From the NCBI GenBank assembly GCA_027622715.1, contig JAQBYN010000011.1, positions 28,786 to 92,785 of the forward strand: a stretch of DNA of 64,000 bases, read 5' to 3'. Below are positions 16,790 to 24,875 of this stretch, one piece after another. The stretch comes from Pseudomonadota bacterium (GTDB taxonomy: Bacteria; Pseudomonadota; Alphaproteobacteria; SHVP01). Positions within the stretch are counted from its first letter, which is position 1; every line of letters begins with the position of its first letter. The translations under genes were made by a program, and so were the position numbers. The notes below the pieces were generated by a model. It was given only the letters and a program-made list of their open reading frames with translations. It had not been told where the DNA came from and searched no databases.

Positions 16790-17662
16790 CTATTCGGCGG
16801 CCGCGTATTTTTTTTCGATGGCGTCGAAACGCGCTTTGTCGACCACCACCTGACGCTCGGCAAACGGTAGCAGGTGATCGTCCCATCCGGTGGTCGAGCC
16901 CTGCTGCTTCAGGTGCCGCAACGTGTTGCGTACTGCCAACATCGCGCTCTGTAGCGGCGCGTTGGCGTAGAGCACCATGCCATAACCCATGCGTTTTAGC
17001 GCGGCCTGCTCCAGTACGGGTGTCTTGCCGCCATAGACGAGGTTAATCAGTTGAGGCACCGGCAGTTTGGCGATGGCCTCGATCTCTTCCAGCGATTCCG
17101 GCGCTTCGACGAACGTTACGTCGGCGCCCGCCTCGATGAAGCCGTGGGCGCGCTCCATGGCTGCCTCGAAACCCAGCACCGACCGCGCGTCGGTCCGTGC
17201 CACGATGACAAAGTCTTGGTCGGTGCGCGCATCCACGGCCGCGCGAATCTTTTGGATAGCTTCGTCGGCCGGGATCACGGCCTTGCCGGCGAAATGCCCG
17301 CATTTTTTTGGAAACACCTGATCTTCCAATTGAATGCCGTTGGCGCCGGCGCGCTCCAACACCCTGACAGTACGGGTCACATTGACCGCGTTGCCAAAGC
17401 CGGTGTCGGCGTCCGACACGATGGGGATATCGACCACGTCGCGCATGGCAGCCACGTTGTCGGCCAATTCACTCAGCGAAATCAGCCCGAGATCGGGGAT
17501 GCCCAAATAGGCGTTGGTGACGCCAGCGCCCGACACATAAACCGCCTCGAAGCCCTCGTCGGCGATCATTTTGGCGGTTAGCGCGTTGAACGCGCCCGGC
17601 ACCAAGGTGGCGGCGCGGCGATTCAGCATAGCCTTCAGCCTTTTGTTCAGGGATTCGGCCAT
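16790..17662 (-). CDS. Isocitrate lyase/PEP mutase superfamily lyase (2-methylisocitrate lyase-like)
   Basis: 290 residues from the ATG at 17662; the frame upstream to 18136 is not conserved. The fold markers are VYVSGAGVTNAYLG, the metal-binding DADTGFG (Asp85, Asp87), EDQ and PKKCGH at 119-123. The Cys marks the C-C lyase branch (isocitrate, methylisocitrate or dimethylmalate lyases) rather than phosphonate mutases. It probably cleaves a 2-hydroxy dicarboxylate. First gene of the seven-gene minus-strand run. Confidence 0.88.
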   Translation of the reverse strand: MAESLNKRLKAMLNRRAATLVPGAFNALTAKMIADEGFEAVYVSGAGVTNAYLGIPDLGLISLSELADNVAAMRDVVDIPIVSDADTGFGNAVNVTRTVRVLERAGANGIQLEDQVFPKKCGHFAGKAVIPADEAIQKIRAAVDARTDQDFVIVARTDARSVLGFEAAMERAHGFIEAGADVTFVEAPESLEEIEAIAKLPVPQLINLVYGGKTPVLEQAALKRMGYGMVLYANAPLQSAMLAVRNTLRHLKQQGSTTGWDDHLLPFAERQVVVDKARFDAIEKKYAAAE

Positions 17663-17827
17663 TTTCGTGGGAACTCCGCGGTGGGGGTCGGGGCGGGGAC
17701 GATAGCGGGATTCGGCGGTCTTCCTCAAGCGAGGCGAACCGGTTGCGCCTTGGACGGGATAGAAAAGTGCCGGCGCTGCCCATAGATTGGACCCATTCGG
17801 GTGTTTGGCCCGTCGCGGAGGAGACCT

Positions 17828-18052
17828 ATGGCCGACAACACTTTTGCGCCGCCGACTTGGCGCGATCCAGCAGGCAAGGCCCTGTCGTGTCGCGAGAAGA
17901 TCAAGGTCCTCAACGAGAACCTCGAGGAAATCAGGCAGCTCGCTCAAGACGCGCTCGAAGATGCGATTCTGATGGGCGGCGACGAGGCGCAGTTCCGCGC
18001 CGTGATGGGCGATCTCGTGGCGACGCTCGAAAACCCCTACATCAAGGACTGA
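17828..18052 (+). CDS. Small hypothetical protein
   Basis: 74 residues. A strong GGAGGAG ribosome site sits just before the ATG at 17828, so I reject the longer start at 17801. The product is mostly helical and acidic (REKIKVLNENLEEIRQLAQDALEDAIL), ends in PYIKD and has no signal or membrane helix. It lies 1 base before the hydratase gene, and the two are surely co-transcribed. No family recognised; it may be an accessory subunit (inference). Confidence 0.65.
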   Translation: MADNTFAPPTWRDPAGKALSCREKIKVLNENLEEIRQLAQDALEDAILMGGDEAQFRAVMGDLVATLENPYIKD

Positions 18053-18053
18053 C

Positions 18054-18824
18054 ATGCGCCCACTCCCCTCGCGACTGCTGTGGGACGCGCGTCTCGCAGG
18101 CCAAACGCTCGAGGCCGCCGATCTTGGGCCGATCACCGATCAAACCGCGGCCTATGCGATCCAGGACGACATCACCGCGTTGTCGCACAGTGTGCCCCTG
18201 GGATGGAAACTGGGTGCCACCAGCACGGCCTCGCAGTCCGCACTCGGGCTCGAGGGGCCGTTCTACGGTCCGCTGCTTGCCCCGTTCTGTCATGCCAATG
18301 GCGCGCAGATTTCTGGCGCCGGGTCGTTCAGCCCGGGCGCGGAAGGCGAGTTCGCGCTGATCTTGGACGTGGACTTGCCGACGCGAGCACACACCTACAG
18401 CGAACAAGAGGTTTCCGATGCCGTCGCCGCCGTTTGTCCCGCGCTGGAGATTGCCGGATCGCGGCTGTCGGGTGGCATCGTTGGGGCGGACCCGCGCCAC
18501 CTCATCGCCGACGGCGCGGCCAATGTCGCCTTCGTGCGCGGCACACCGGTCGCCGATTGGCGGCGGTTCGATCTCGCCGCGCACCGCGTCGCGCTGTCGA
18601 TCAATGGCGACGAAAAAGCGACCGGCACCGGCGCCCTGGTCCTTGGCGGTCCAATCACGGCGCTCACGTGGTTCGTCAATATACTGTCCAACAAAGGCTG
18701 CGGCTTGGCGGCGGGCGAGATCGTTACGACCGGCACCTGTACCGGCTTCATCCCGCTCAAGCAGGGCGACTCCGTGCATGTCGATTTTGGCGATCTGGGT
18801 TCGGTCGGCGCGACGCTAGCTTAG
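18054..18824 (+). CDS. 2-keto-4-pentenoate hydratase / FAA hydrolase-family protein
   Basis: 256 residues with the MhpD/HpcG layout: an N-terminal helix (AYAIQDDITAL), GWKLGATS, FYGPLLAPF, a central EGEFALILD and VCPALEIAGSRL with acidic metal ligands, and a late LNGDEKATGTG-like segment read here as INGDEKATGTGALV. These Mg-dependent enzymes hydrate 2-oxo-4-pentenoates or decarboxylate 4-oxalocrotonate in meta-cleavage pathways. No ring-cleavage dioxygenase is adjacent, so the pathway is open. Confidence 0.85.
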   Translation: MRPLPSRLLWDARLAGQTLEAADLGPITDQTAAYAIQDDITALSHSVPLGWKLGATSTASQSALGLEGPFYGPLLAPFCHANGAQISGAGSFSPGAEGEFALILDVDLPTRAHTYSEQEVSDAVAAVCPALEIAGSRLSGGIVGADPRHLIADGAANVAFVRGTPVADWRRFDLAAHRVALSINGDEKATGTGALVLGGPITALTWFVNILSNKGCGLAAGEIVTTGTCTGFIPLKQGDSVHVDFGDLGSVGATLA

Positions 18825-18833
18825 GGCTATTGA

Positions 18834-19523
18834 CTACCCGATTGCCGCGACCAGCCACTGTTGCAGCGGCCAAACCTCCTTGTAGACCTTCGCGCAATAA
18901 TCCGTTGCCTGCGCGGTAAACAGCTCTTTGGGTACCTTCGTGGTGAACCCGAAATAAAGCGCGTTGTGCTTTAGCAGGTCGGCATTGGCGTGATCCGGAT
19001 CAAAACCGCGCGGCACTTTCTTGTAATGCGCCCCGCCGATGTCGATGCCTTTGAGCTTGGCGATCTTGTCGAAGGCTTTGCGCGCCGCCGGGCCTTTCTT
19101 GGGATCGACTAATGCTTTGCGGTATGCATCAAGTTGCTTGGGCCCAAACATGTGCATCCCGGCGCCCAGCGTCAGCTCGTCGCCGCCGATGCCGAAATAG
19201 AACCCCGGGCATTCGCGCGATCGACCGGCACCCTGCCAGAACCACAGACCCATATAGGTTTTGTACGGCGTCTTATCCTTGGCGAACCGCGTGTCGCGGT
19301 TGATGCGCATGATCGATCCCGTGACCTTCGGGACCGCGTGAATGTCGGGTGCGATCTTGGCGAGCTTTGGTCCGATGGCGGCGACAAAATCCTTGCACGG
19401 TTCCAGCAACCCGTTCTCGTACTCGGCGCGGTGCGCGTCGAACCATTCTTTCTTGTTGTTCTTCGCCAATCCCTTGAGGAAGGTCGTCGCGTCCTTGGGA
19501 AATCCGTTGAATGTCGTTGCCAT
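18834..19523 (-). CDS. DUF2461 (TIGR02453) family protein
   Basis: 229 residues from the ATG at 19523. Family landmarks are present: FPKDATTFLKGLAKNNKKEWFDAHR at the start (landmarks NNKKEWFD), SIMRINRDTRFAKDKTPYKT in the middle (landmark RDTRFAKDKTPYK) and FYFGIGGDELTLGAGM. The family is widespread and of unknown function. It converges on the hydratase gene and is divergent from the SDR gene. Confidence 0.88.
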   Translation of the reverse strand: MATTFNGFPKDATTFLKGLAKNNKKEWFDAHRAEYENGLLEPCKDFVAAIGPKLAKIAPDIHAVPKVTGSIMRINRDTRFAKDKTPYKTYMGLWFWQGAGRSRECPGFYFGIGGDELTLGAGMHMFGPKQLDAYRKALVDPKKGPAARKAFDKIAKLKGIDIGGAHYKKVPRGFDPDHANADLLKHNALYFGFTTKVPKELFTAQATDYCAKVYKEVWPLQQWLVAAIG

Positions 19524-19594
19524 GGCGCTGCTCCTGAAATCTGCGGCTATATTAAGCCCCAACTTGCGTCCGTTTGGCATCACTAGGGATCGAT

Positions 19595-20317
19595 ATGACA
19601 GCAAAAAGACAGCGCAGCGCCTGCATCGTCGGCGCCGCCGGCGGCATCGGCCGCGCCACCACCGCGCTTTTGGCCGAGCAAGGTTACAGCCCGCTGATTT
19701 GCATGGATTTGGCCGAGTCGGGGGTCGATGCGCTGGCCGCCGAACACGGCGCGGTCGCGCTGCACATCGATCTGCGTGATCCCGCGGGCGTGCCGGCCGC
19801 CTTTGCCAAGGCGCGTGAACAGTGCGCCGAACTCGATGTGCTGGTGCTGGTCTCGGGCATTGTCGAAAACCTCCACCTCGACACCATGACGTTGGATCTG
19901 TGGCAAGACATTCTCACGATCAACCTGACCGGCATGTTCGCTTGCACCAAGGCGGCCGATTCGTGGCTTGCCGACGGTGGCCGCGTGGTGTTGCTGGGCT
20001 CGATGGCGGGGCACGCGGCCAGCCGGGTCACCGGCCCGGCCTACAGCGCCTCCAAGGGCGGCATCGAGGCGTTCACCAAATATCTCGGGCGTTACTTCGC
20101 GCCGCGTGGCATTACCGCCAACTGCATCGCGCCGGGGCCGATCGACACCCCCATGCTCGACGCCCATCCGCCGGAGCGAATGAAGGATGTGGTCGCGGCG
20201 GTGCCAATGGGGCGCTTGGGCCAACCACAGGAGGTGGCGGCGCTGGTTGCCTATCTGGTCTCGCCGGGTGCGGGCTACACCTCCGGCGCCATCATCAATA
20301 TTTCGGGAGGTCTCTAG
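19595..20317 (+). CDS. Short-chain dehydrogenase/reductase
   Basis: 240 residues from the ATG at 19595, which is preceded by AGGGAT. The cofactor loop GAAGGIGRA is near 14-22 and the catalytic YSASK has Tyr150 and Lys154. The family-typical C-terminus is GYTSGAIINISGGL. The acidic residue after strand 2 (CMDLAES) favours NAD over NADP. It belongs to the 3-oxoacyl-ACP reductase-like branch, but the substrate cannot be told. Confidence 0.9.
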   Translation: MTAKRQRSACIVGAAGGIGRATTALLAEQGYSPLICMDLAESGVDALAAEHGAVALHIDLRDPAGVPAAFAKAREQCAELDVLVLVSGIVENLHLDTMTLDLWQDILTINLTGMFACTKAADSWLADGGRVVLLGSMAGHAASRVTGPAYSASKGGIEAFTKYLGRYFAPRGITANCIAPGPIDTPMLDAHPPERMKDVVAAVPMGRLGQPQEVAALVAYLVSPGAGYTSGAIINISGGL

Positions 20318-20391
20318 GTCGTCATCCCATCCGTGATGGTCTCGTGGCAGTGTTGGTCTACATATCGCGCGACGACCGAATGGAGGCCTCT

Positions 20392-20859
20392 ATGCGACAC
20401 CTTCCACGATTTGCAGCCCTGTTTGCAGTTCTCATCGTCACCGCATTCGCCATACCTGATGCCACCGCGCAAAGCCGCGTCATCAACCAAAGTCAGGGTG
20501 CCGCGATTAAGGGCTACGATCCGGTCGCCTACTTCACGCAGAGCAGTGCAGTAAAGGGGGACAGCGCGCATAGCCACGTTTGGAACGACGCCAAATGGTT
20601 GTTCGCGACGGCGGCCAACCGCGACGCCTTCGCCGCCAATCCCGAAAAATTTGCGCCGCAATTTGGCGGCTATTGTTCCTACGCGATGTCGCGCAACTAC
20701 ATTGCCGATATCACGCCCACCGCCTGGAAGATTGTCGAGGGCAAGCTCTACCTGAACAATTCCAAGCCGGTGCATTTGTGGTGGCAGGCCGATATCTCGG
20801 GCAACATCGTCAAGGCCAACGCGAATTGGCCCGATCAGCGCGAAAACCTCGGCAAGTGA
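20392..20859 (+). CDS. Secreted YHS-domain protein
   Basis: 155 residues from the ATG at 20392, with GGAGG five bases upstream. A signal peptide ends at about ATAQ. The YHS domain shows GYDPVAYF, then HVWNDAKWLFATAANRDAFAA (landmark WLFATAANRDAF) and FAPQFGGYCSYAMS. YHS domains bind metals and occur in copper- and arsenic-linked proteins. The long frame from 19822 is a shadow of the SDR gene and was trimmed. Confidence 0.85.
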   Translation: MRHLPRFAALFAVLIVTAFAIPDATAQSRVINQSQGAAIKGYDPVAYFTQSSAVKGDSAHSHVWNDAKWLFATAANRDAFAANPEKFAPQFGGYCSYAMSRNYIADITPTAWKIVEGKLYLNNSKPVHLWWQADISGNIVKANANWPDQRENLGK

Positions 20860-20922
20860 TCCTCCCGGGTTTCTGCTTTCGGTGACGCGGGGTAAGGTGC
20901 CGCAAACCGAAGGGGAACCGCT

Positions 20923-21714
20923 GTGATTGTCGAACAGATCTGGACCGCCAATAGCTACCGCAACTTCAACTACCTGATCGCGTGCCCCGAGACCGGCGAA
21001 GCGCTGGCGATCGATCCGCTGGACCACGAAAAATGTCTAGCCCGCGCCAAAGACAAGGGTTGGACCATTACCCAGGTCCTCAACACCCACGAACACGGCG
21101 ATCATATTGGCGGCAACAAGCAGGTGGTCGCGGCGACCGGCGCCAAACTCCTTGCCCACGCCAACGCCAAAGACAAGATTCCTGGTATCGATGTCGGCTT
21201 GGGTGCCGGCGACGTGGTCAAGGTTGGCAAGACGGTCGAGCTCGAATCGCTCGACACGCCGGGCCACACGATGAGCCACATTTGTTTGCTGTCGCACACC
21301 GACCAACCCGGTTTGTTCTGCGGCGACACACTGTTCAACGCGGGTGCCGGCAACTGCAAAGGCGGGGGCCATCCGGTCGAATTGTATGCCACCTTCACCG
21401 GCCAACTCGACAAGCTACCCGGCAACACCTTGATCTATCCGGGCCACGACTACATCGCCAACAATCTACAATTCACGCTCGACCGCGAGCCCGATAACGC
21501 GCGCGCCAAGGCACTTCTCGCCGAGGTCGAAAGCCAGGACCTCGACCATGCTTTCGTCACCAACTTGGCCTTAGAAAAAGAGATCAACACCTTCTTCCGT
21601 TTGCACAGTCCCAGCGTGATCGCGCGGCTGCGCGAGGCCTATCCCGACTTGCCAGCCGATCCCACCGCCGAAGACGTCTTCGTCAAGTTGCGCGAGCTGC
21701 GCAACACCTGGTAG
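20923..21714 (+). CDS. Metallo-beta-lactamase-fold hydrolase, glyoxalase II-like
   Basis: 263 residues from a GTG at 20923. The metal motif THEHGDHIGG gives His56, His58, Asp60 and His61. Further ligands are in TPGHTMSHICLL, FCGDTLF and YPGHDYI. The C-terminal helical extension (LDREPDNARAKALL and PSVIARLREAYPDL) matches hydroxyacylglutathione hydrolases, which release glutathione from S-lactoylglutathione. The exact substrate may differ. It is followed 7 bases later by the maleylacetate reductase-like gene. Confidence 0.88.
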   Translation: MIVEQIWTANSYRNFNYLIACPETGEALAIDPLDHEKCLARAKDKGWTITQVLNTHEHGDHIGGNKQVVAATGAKLLAHANAKDKIPGIDVGLGAGDVVKVGKTVELESLDTPGHTMSHICLLSHTDQPGLFCGDTLFNAGAGNCKGGGHPVELYATFTGQLDKLPGNTLIYPGHDYIANNLQFTLDREPDNARAKALLAEVESQDLDHAFVTNLALEKEINTFFRLHSPSVIARLREAYPDLPADPTAEDVFVKLRELRNTW

Positions 21715-21721
21715 CGCGCCC

Positions 21722-22786
21722 GTGCGCGACTTCATCTATGACACGTTGCCGATCCGCGTCGTTTTCGGCCCAGGTCAAGTCAGCCAAATAGCAGTTGAGG
21801 CGGCGCGGCTTGGTCTCGGCCGGGTGCTTGTGCTGTCAACGCCGGGGCAACGCGCACTTGGCCAGCGTGTGACGCACCTACTTGGCGCGCGCGCCGTCGG
21901 ATTTCATGCCTACGCCAAAATGCACGTTCCGATCGAAGTAGGCGCCGCCGCGGTTGGCGAGGCCCGCACGCTAAAGGCTGATGGCGCGGTCGCCGTGGGC
22001 GGTGGTTCGGCGATCGGCCTGGGCAAGATCATCGCGCGCGATCTTGGTCTGCCGTTGCTGGCCGTCCCGACCACCTATTCAGGCTCGGAGATGACCGCGA
22101 TCTGGGGGCAGACCGAGGCAGGCGTGAAGACCACCGCCCGCGACCCCAAGGTGCTGCCGCGCACGGTGATCTACGATCCTGAACTCACCATGGCGCTGCC
22201 GCGCGCGACCTCGGCAACCAGCGGCATGAACGCCGTCGCGCATGCGGTCGAGGCGCTGTACGCGGCGGACGCCAATCCGATCACCTCGATCATGGCCGAA
22301 CAGAGTATCGCTGCGTTGGCGCAAAGCCTGCCGCGCATCGTCGCCGATCCTAATAACATTGGCGCCCGCGGCGACGCGCTCTATGGCGCTTGGCTCGCCG
22401 GTGTGGCGCTTGGCGCGGTCGGCATGGCGCTCCATCACAAGCTGTGTCATACGCTGGGCGGCGCTTTCAATCTGCCGCATGCCGAGGTGCACACCGTCAT
22501 TCTACCGCACGCGGCCGCCTACAATGCCGCCGCTGCGCCCGAGGCGATGGCACGGATCGCCGCGGCGCTCGGCACCTCGGATGCGCCGCAGGGCCTATTT
22601 GATCTCGCGCGCCGGCTCGGTGCGCCAACGTCGCTGGCCGCACTGGGCCTGAAAGATACGGATCTTGACCATGCCGCTGATCTCGCCATCGCCAACCCCT
22701 ATGCTAATCCCGCGGTCGTGACTCGCGCTGGCATCTGCGGATTGCTGGATGACGCCTACCACGGCAGGCGGCCCGCCGAGGCCTAG
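21722..22786 (+). CDS. Maleylacetate reductase-like iron-containing alcohol dehydrogenase
   Basis: 354 residues from a GTG at 21722. It has the group III Fe-ADH layout: VFGPGQVSQI near the start, nucleotide-binding AVGGGSAIGLGK, PTTYSGSEMTAIWG, and metal-site segments NAVAHAVEALYA, HHKLCHTLGGAF and LPHAEVHTVILPH. These details, together with the lack of a C-terminal extension, favour maleylacetate reductase over propanediol or butanol dehydrogenases. It would send maleylacetate to 3-oxoadipate at the end of (chloro)aromatic breakdown. No ring-cleaving partner is next to it. Confidence 0.85.
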   Translation: MRDFIYDTLPIRVVFGPGQVSQIAVEAARLGLGRVLVLSTPGQRALGQRVTHLLGARAVGFHAYAKMHVPIEVGAAAVGEARTLKADGAVAVGGGSAIGLGKIIARDLGLPLLAVPTTYSGSEMTAIWGQTEAGVKTTARDPKVLPRTVIYDPELTMALPRATSATSGMNAVAHAVEALYAADANPITSIMAEQSIAALAQSLPRIVADPNNIGARGDALYGAWLAGVALGAVGMALHHKLCHTLGGAFNLPHAEVHTVILPHAAAYNAAAAPEAMARIAAALGTSDAPQGLFDLARRLGAPTSLAALGLKDTDLDHAADLAIANPYANPAVVTRAGICGLLDDAYHGRRPAEA

Positions 22787-23019
22787 CGCCTACGTCCGAA
22801 AATATTCGCGCTAGTGCGGCGCAACGCCGTGACCCAGCGGGACCGGCGCGTGAGAATTGATTGCCAAAGTACCGCGTGGCGCTGGTTCAATACGCCTCAG
22901 CATGGAATCCATAGCCAATCGATATTGGGAAACGGCGGGGCAATGCCCGATCTTTAGGGCCAACGGTCGTTGAGCTCACTGGCTCTCAACTGGATTTCAG
23001 ACAGCAGAAGGAGATCGTC

Positions 23020-23532
23020 ATGTTCAAACGTATGTCACGCTGGCTTATCCCGTTAGTCATTGGTGGCGTCCTGGGCACCGGTGTTGGCTTCGCGGCCGGC
23101 CTGTTCGTCTTTCCGATTATTTTTCCGCCGCCGGCGGCCAACGAACAAGTCGCCAACGTGGATCAACAGACGCTTGTCGCGATGGCGACGTTCATTCAGG
23201 CCAACCCATCCGATCCGGTGCATTACGGCAAAGGCGCTGCGATGATTTTCCGCGATCGTGCGGGGGCTACGTTGGTCCACCTGAGCGACGATTTTGAAGT
23301 TGGCCCAGGCCCGAAATTCCACGTCTATCTGGTCGATCATGCCGCGGTGCGCGGCGCCGGTGATGTGAACAACAACAAGTGGGTCGACCTGGGCCAGCTT
23401 CGTGCTTTCGAGGGCAGCCAGAACTATCCGGTGCCGAGCGACGTCAATCTCGCCGACTACAAGTCGGTCGTTATTTGGTGCAAAACCTTCGGCGTCCTGA
23501 TCTCGCCGGCGACGATCGAACCGGCGGCGTAA
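23020..23532 (+). CDS. DM13-domain membrane-anchored protein
   Basis: 170 residues. An N-terminal membrane anchor (WLIPLVIGGVLGTGVGFAAGLFVFP split by family-neutral residues) precedes a DM13 domain. Domain landmarks are HYGKGAAMIFRD, LSDDFEVGPGPKFHVYLVDH, VDLGQLRAFEGSQNYPVP and KSVVIWCKTFGVLISPA. The conserved Cys of the WCKTF motif is present, a feature linked to redox roles in this family. It has an AAGGAG ribosome site. The 233 bases upstream hold no gene that I can see. Confidence 0.85.
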   Translation: MFKRMSRWLIPLVIGGVLGTGVGFAAGLFVFPIIFPPPAANEQVANVDQQTLVAMATFIQANPSDPVHYGKGAAMIFRDRAGATLVHLSDDFEVGPGPKFHVYLVDHAAVRGAGDVNNNKWVDLGQLRAFEGSQNYPVPSDVNLADYKSVVIWCKTFGVLISPATIEPAA

Positions 23533-23561
23533 CGCCCACCGATCGAGCCTTAAATCCTTTC

Positions 23562-23590
23562 TTGACGGAATCGATTGCGAATCCTATTAT
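23562..23590 (+). promoter_or_regulatory. Promoter of the ArsR-SRPBCC operon
   Basis: TTGACG (23562-23567), a 17-base spacer and TATTAT (23585-23590). The expected start of transcription is near 23597, about 24 bases before the ATG of the regulator. The -10 box lies inside the left arm of a perfect palindrome. Confidence 0.65.
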
Positions 23591-23618
23591 TCAACTATAA
23601 GGTTGAATAATAGGATTC
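23579..23618. promoter_or_regulatory. Perfect 17-bp inverted repeat, probable ArsR operator
   Basis: GAATCCTATTATTCAAC (23579-23595), a 6-base centre TATAAG, and its exact reverse complement (23602-23618). The element covers the -10 box and start of transcription and ends 2 bases before the ATG. It is AT-rich within GC-rich surroundings. The place and symmetry are as expected for autorepression by the winged-helix dimer encoded just downstream. Confidence 0.75.
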
Positions 23619-23620
23619 AG

Positions 23621-23989
23621 ATGCCGTCGTTACCGGAAAGTTCGCTCGACAAGACCCTCGTCGCGCTCGCTGACCCCACGCGACGCGCCATCCTTGCGCG
23701 CCTTGTCGACGGCGAAGCGCGGATGACCGAGGTCGCGGCCCCTTTTGGTATCTCACTCAACGCCGTATCGAAGCACGTCCGCCTATTAGAGCGCGCGGGC
23801 CTCGTGCATCGCCAAATACAGGGCCGCGAGCACCGCCTATCATTTGTCGGCGCTCCGCTGCACGAAGCTGGAGATTGGATCGACTACTACCGTCGGTTCT
23901 GGGACGCGCGTCTTGCTGGGCTGGAACAATTTCTTGAGCGGCGTGCCACCGAAAAGCAACCAAAGCCAAAACGCGGACCGCGATCATGA
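23621..23989 (+). CDS. ArsR-family transcriptional regulator
   Basis: 122 residues from the ATG at 23621. Winged-helix landmarks are present: LVALADPTRRAILARLVDGEARMTEVA (landmark LADPTRRAIL), the recognition helix SLNAVSKHVRLLERAGLV, and the wing IQGREHRLSF. No cysteine pair of metal sensors is seen, so it is the PadR/ArsR type that typically precedes SRPBCC genes rather than a metal sensor. It overlaps the next gene by 4 bases and sits directly behind a palindromic operator, so it is probably autoregulated. Confidence 0.92.
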   Translation: MPSLPESSLDKTLVALADPTRRAILARLVDGEARMTEVAAPFGISLNAVSKHVRLLERAGLVHRQIQGREHRLSFVGAPLHEAGDWIDYYRRFWDARLAGLEQFLERRATEKQPKPKRGPRS

Positions 23990-24447
23990 CGTCGACAAAC
24001 CATGTCGCGAGAGCGGAGCGCCACTACGCTTTCCCACCCGAAGAGGTGTTCGATGCGTGGCTTGATCCGGAGAGTTTGGCGCAATGGATGCTGGTGCCGT
24101 CTTGGGAACGCGGCGTCAGCGCCGAAGCCGATCCGAAGGTCGGCGGCGGCTACCGCCTTGTGATGCACAAACCTGAAGGGGACGTCGTTCATACCGGGAC
24201 TTACCTCGAAATCGACCGCCCCAATCGACTGGTATTTACTTGGACCCGTCACGGATCAACGGTCGTCGATAGCGTTGTAACCGTCGCATTACACCCCCGT
24301 GACGGCGGCACCGATCTGTCGGTAATCCACGACAATCTGCCTAGCGCCCCCACGGCCGACGCCCACGTCGGCGGCTGGGTTGGCTTTCTCAATAACCTCG
24401 ACGGCTTTCTCAATCGCCGTCTCGAATCCAAAGGGAGATCAACATGA
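23986..24447 (+). CDS. SRPBCC (AHSA1-type) domain protein 1
   Basis: 153 residues. The START/Bet v1-like fold of AHSA1 relatives is shown by ARHYAFPPEEVFDAWLDPESLAQWM (landmark FDAWLDPESLAQWM), GGGYRLVMHKPEGDVVHTGTYLEI (landmark HTGTYLEI) and PNRLVFTWTRHG. Such domains have a hydrophobic pocket. In ArsR operons they are thought to bind small ligands or serve in stress responses. Four-base overlaps on both sides give a coupled three-gene operon. Confidence 0.88.
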   Translation: MTSTNHVARAERHYAFPPEEVFDAWLDPESLAQWMLVPSWERGVSAEADPKVGGGYRLVMHKPEGDVVHTGTYLEIDRPNRLVFTWTRHGSTVVDSVVTVALHPRDGGTDLSVIHDNLPSAPTADAHVGGWVGFLNNLDGFLNRRLESKGRST

Positions 24448-24875
24448 CCGATATCAAGCACGACATTTCGATCGCCGCCGCGCCGAACCAAGTCTACAAC
24501 GCCGTCTCGACATACGAGGGCGTCGCTGGGTGGTGGACCAAGCAATGCACGATCAGTCCGACGCAAGGTGGCAAGTGCCATTTCGCTTTTCCGGCAAAAG
24601 ACGGTCGGATGGAAATAGCAGCCGATGTCAGCGCTCTTGAAAGCGACCGGCAGGTCTCCTGGACGATCACCGAGAACGACAAACATGCATCATGGGTGGG
24701 TACGTCGGTGAACTTCGCGATCGCGCCCGATGGAGATGGTAGCCGCCTCGTTTTTAGCCATGCCGGCTTTAACGGTACGCCCAAACTGATGACGCAATAC
24801 GATCAGGGCTGGCAGATGTTTCTCGGCAGTCTCAAATCCTACGTCGAAACCGGGACGGGTAAGTCGCCCTATTAG
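24444..24875 (+). CDS. SRPBCC domain protein 2
   Basis: 143 residues, a second and diverged AHSA1/SRPBCC protein. Landmarks are ISIAAAPNQVYNAVSTYEGVAGWW, KCHFAFPAKDGRMEI, VSWTITENDKHASWVGTSV (landmark WTITENDKHASW), and a C-terminal helix TQYDQGWQMFLGSLKSYVETG. It ends with a 4-base overlap against the convergent molybdoenzyme gene. Confidence 0.85.
   Translation: MTDIKHDISIAAAPNQVYNAVSTYEGVAGWWTKQCTISPTQGGKCHFAFPAKDGRMEIAADVSALESDRQVSWTITENDKHASWVGTSVNFAIAPDGDGSRLVFSHAGFNGTPKLMTQYDQGWQMFLGSLKSYVETGTGKSPY

Noticed and set aside
17663..18136. N-terminal extension of the lyase frame
   Set aside because: It covers the divergent promoter and the small gene at 17828 and shows no family sequence before the ATG at 17662.
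19822..20391. Long plus-strand frame ahead of the YHS protein
   Set aside because: It is a shadow frame of the SDR gene; a signal peptide and ribosome site mark the true start at 20392.
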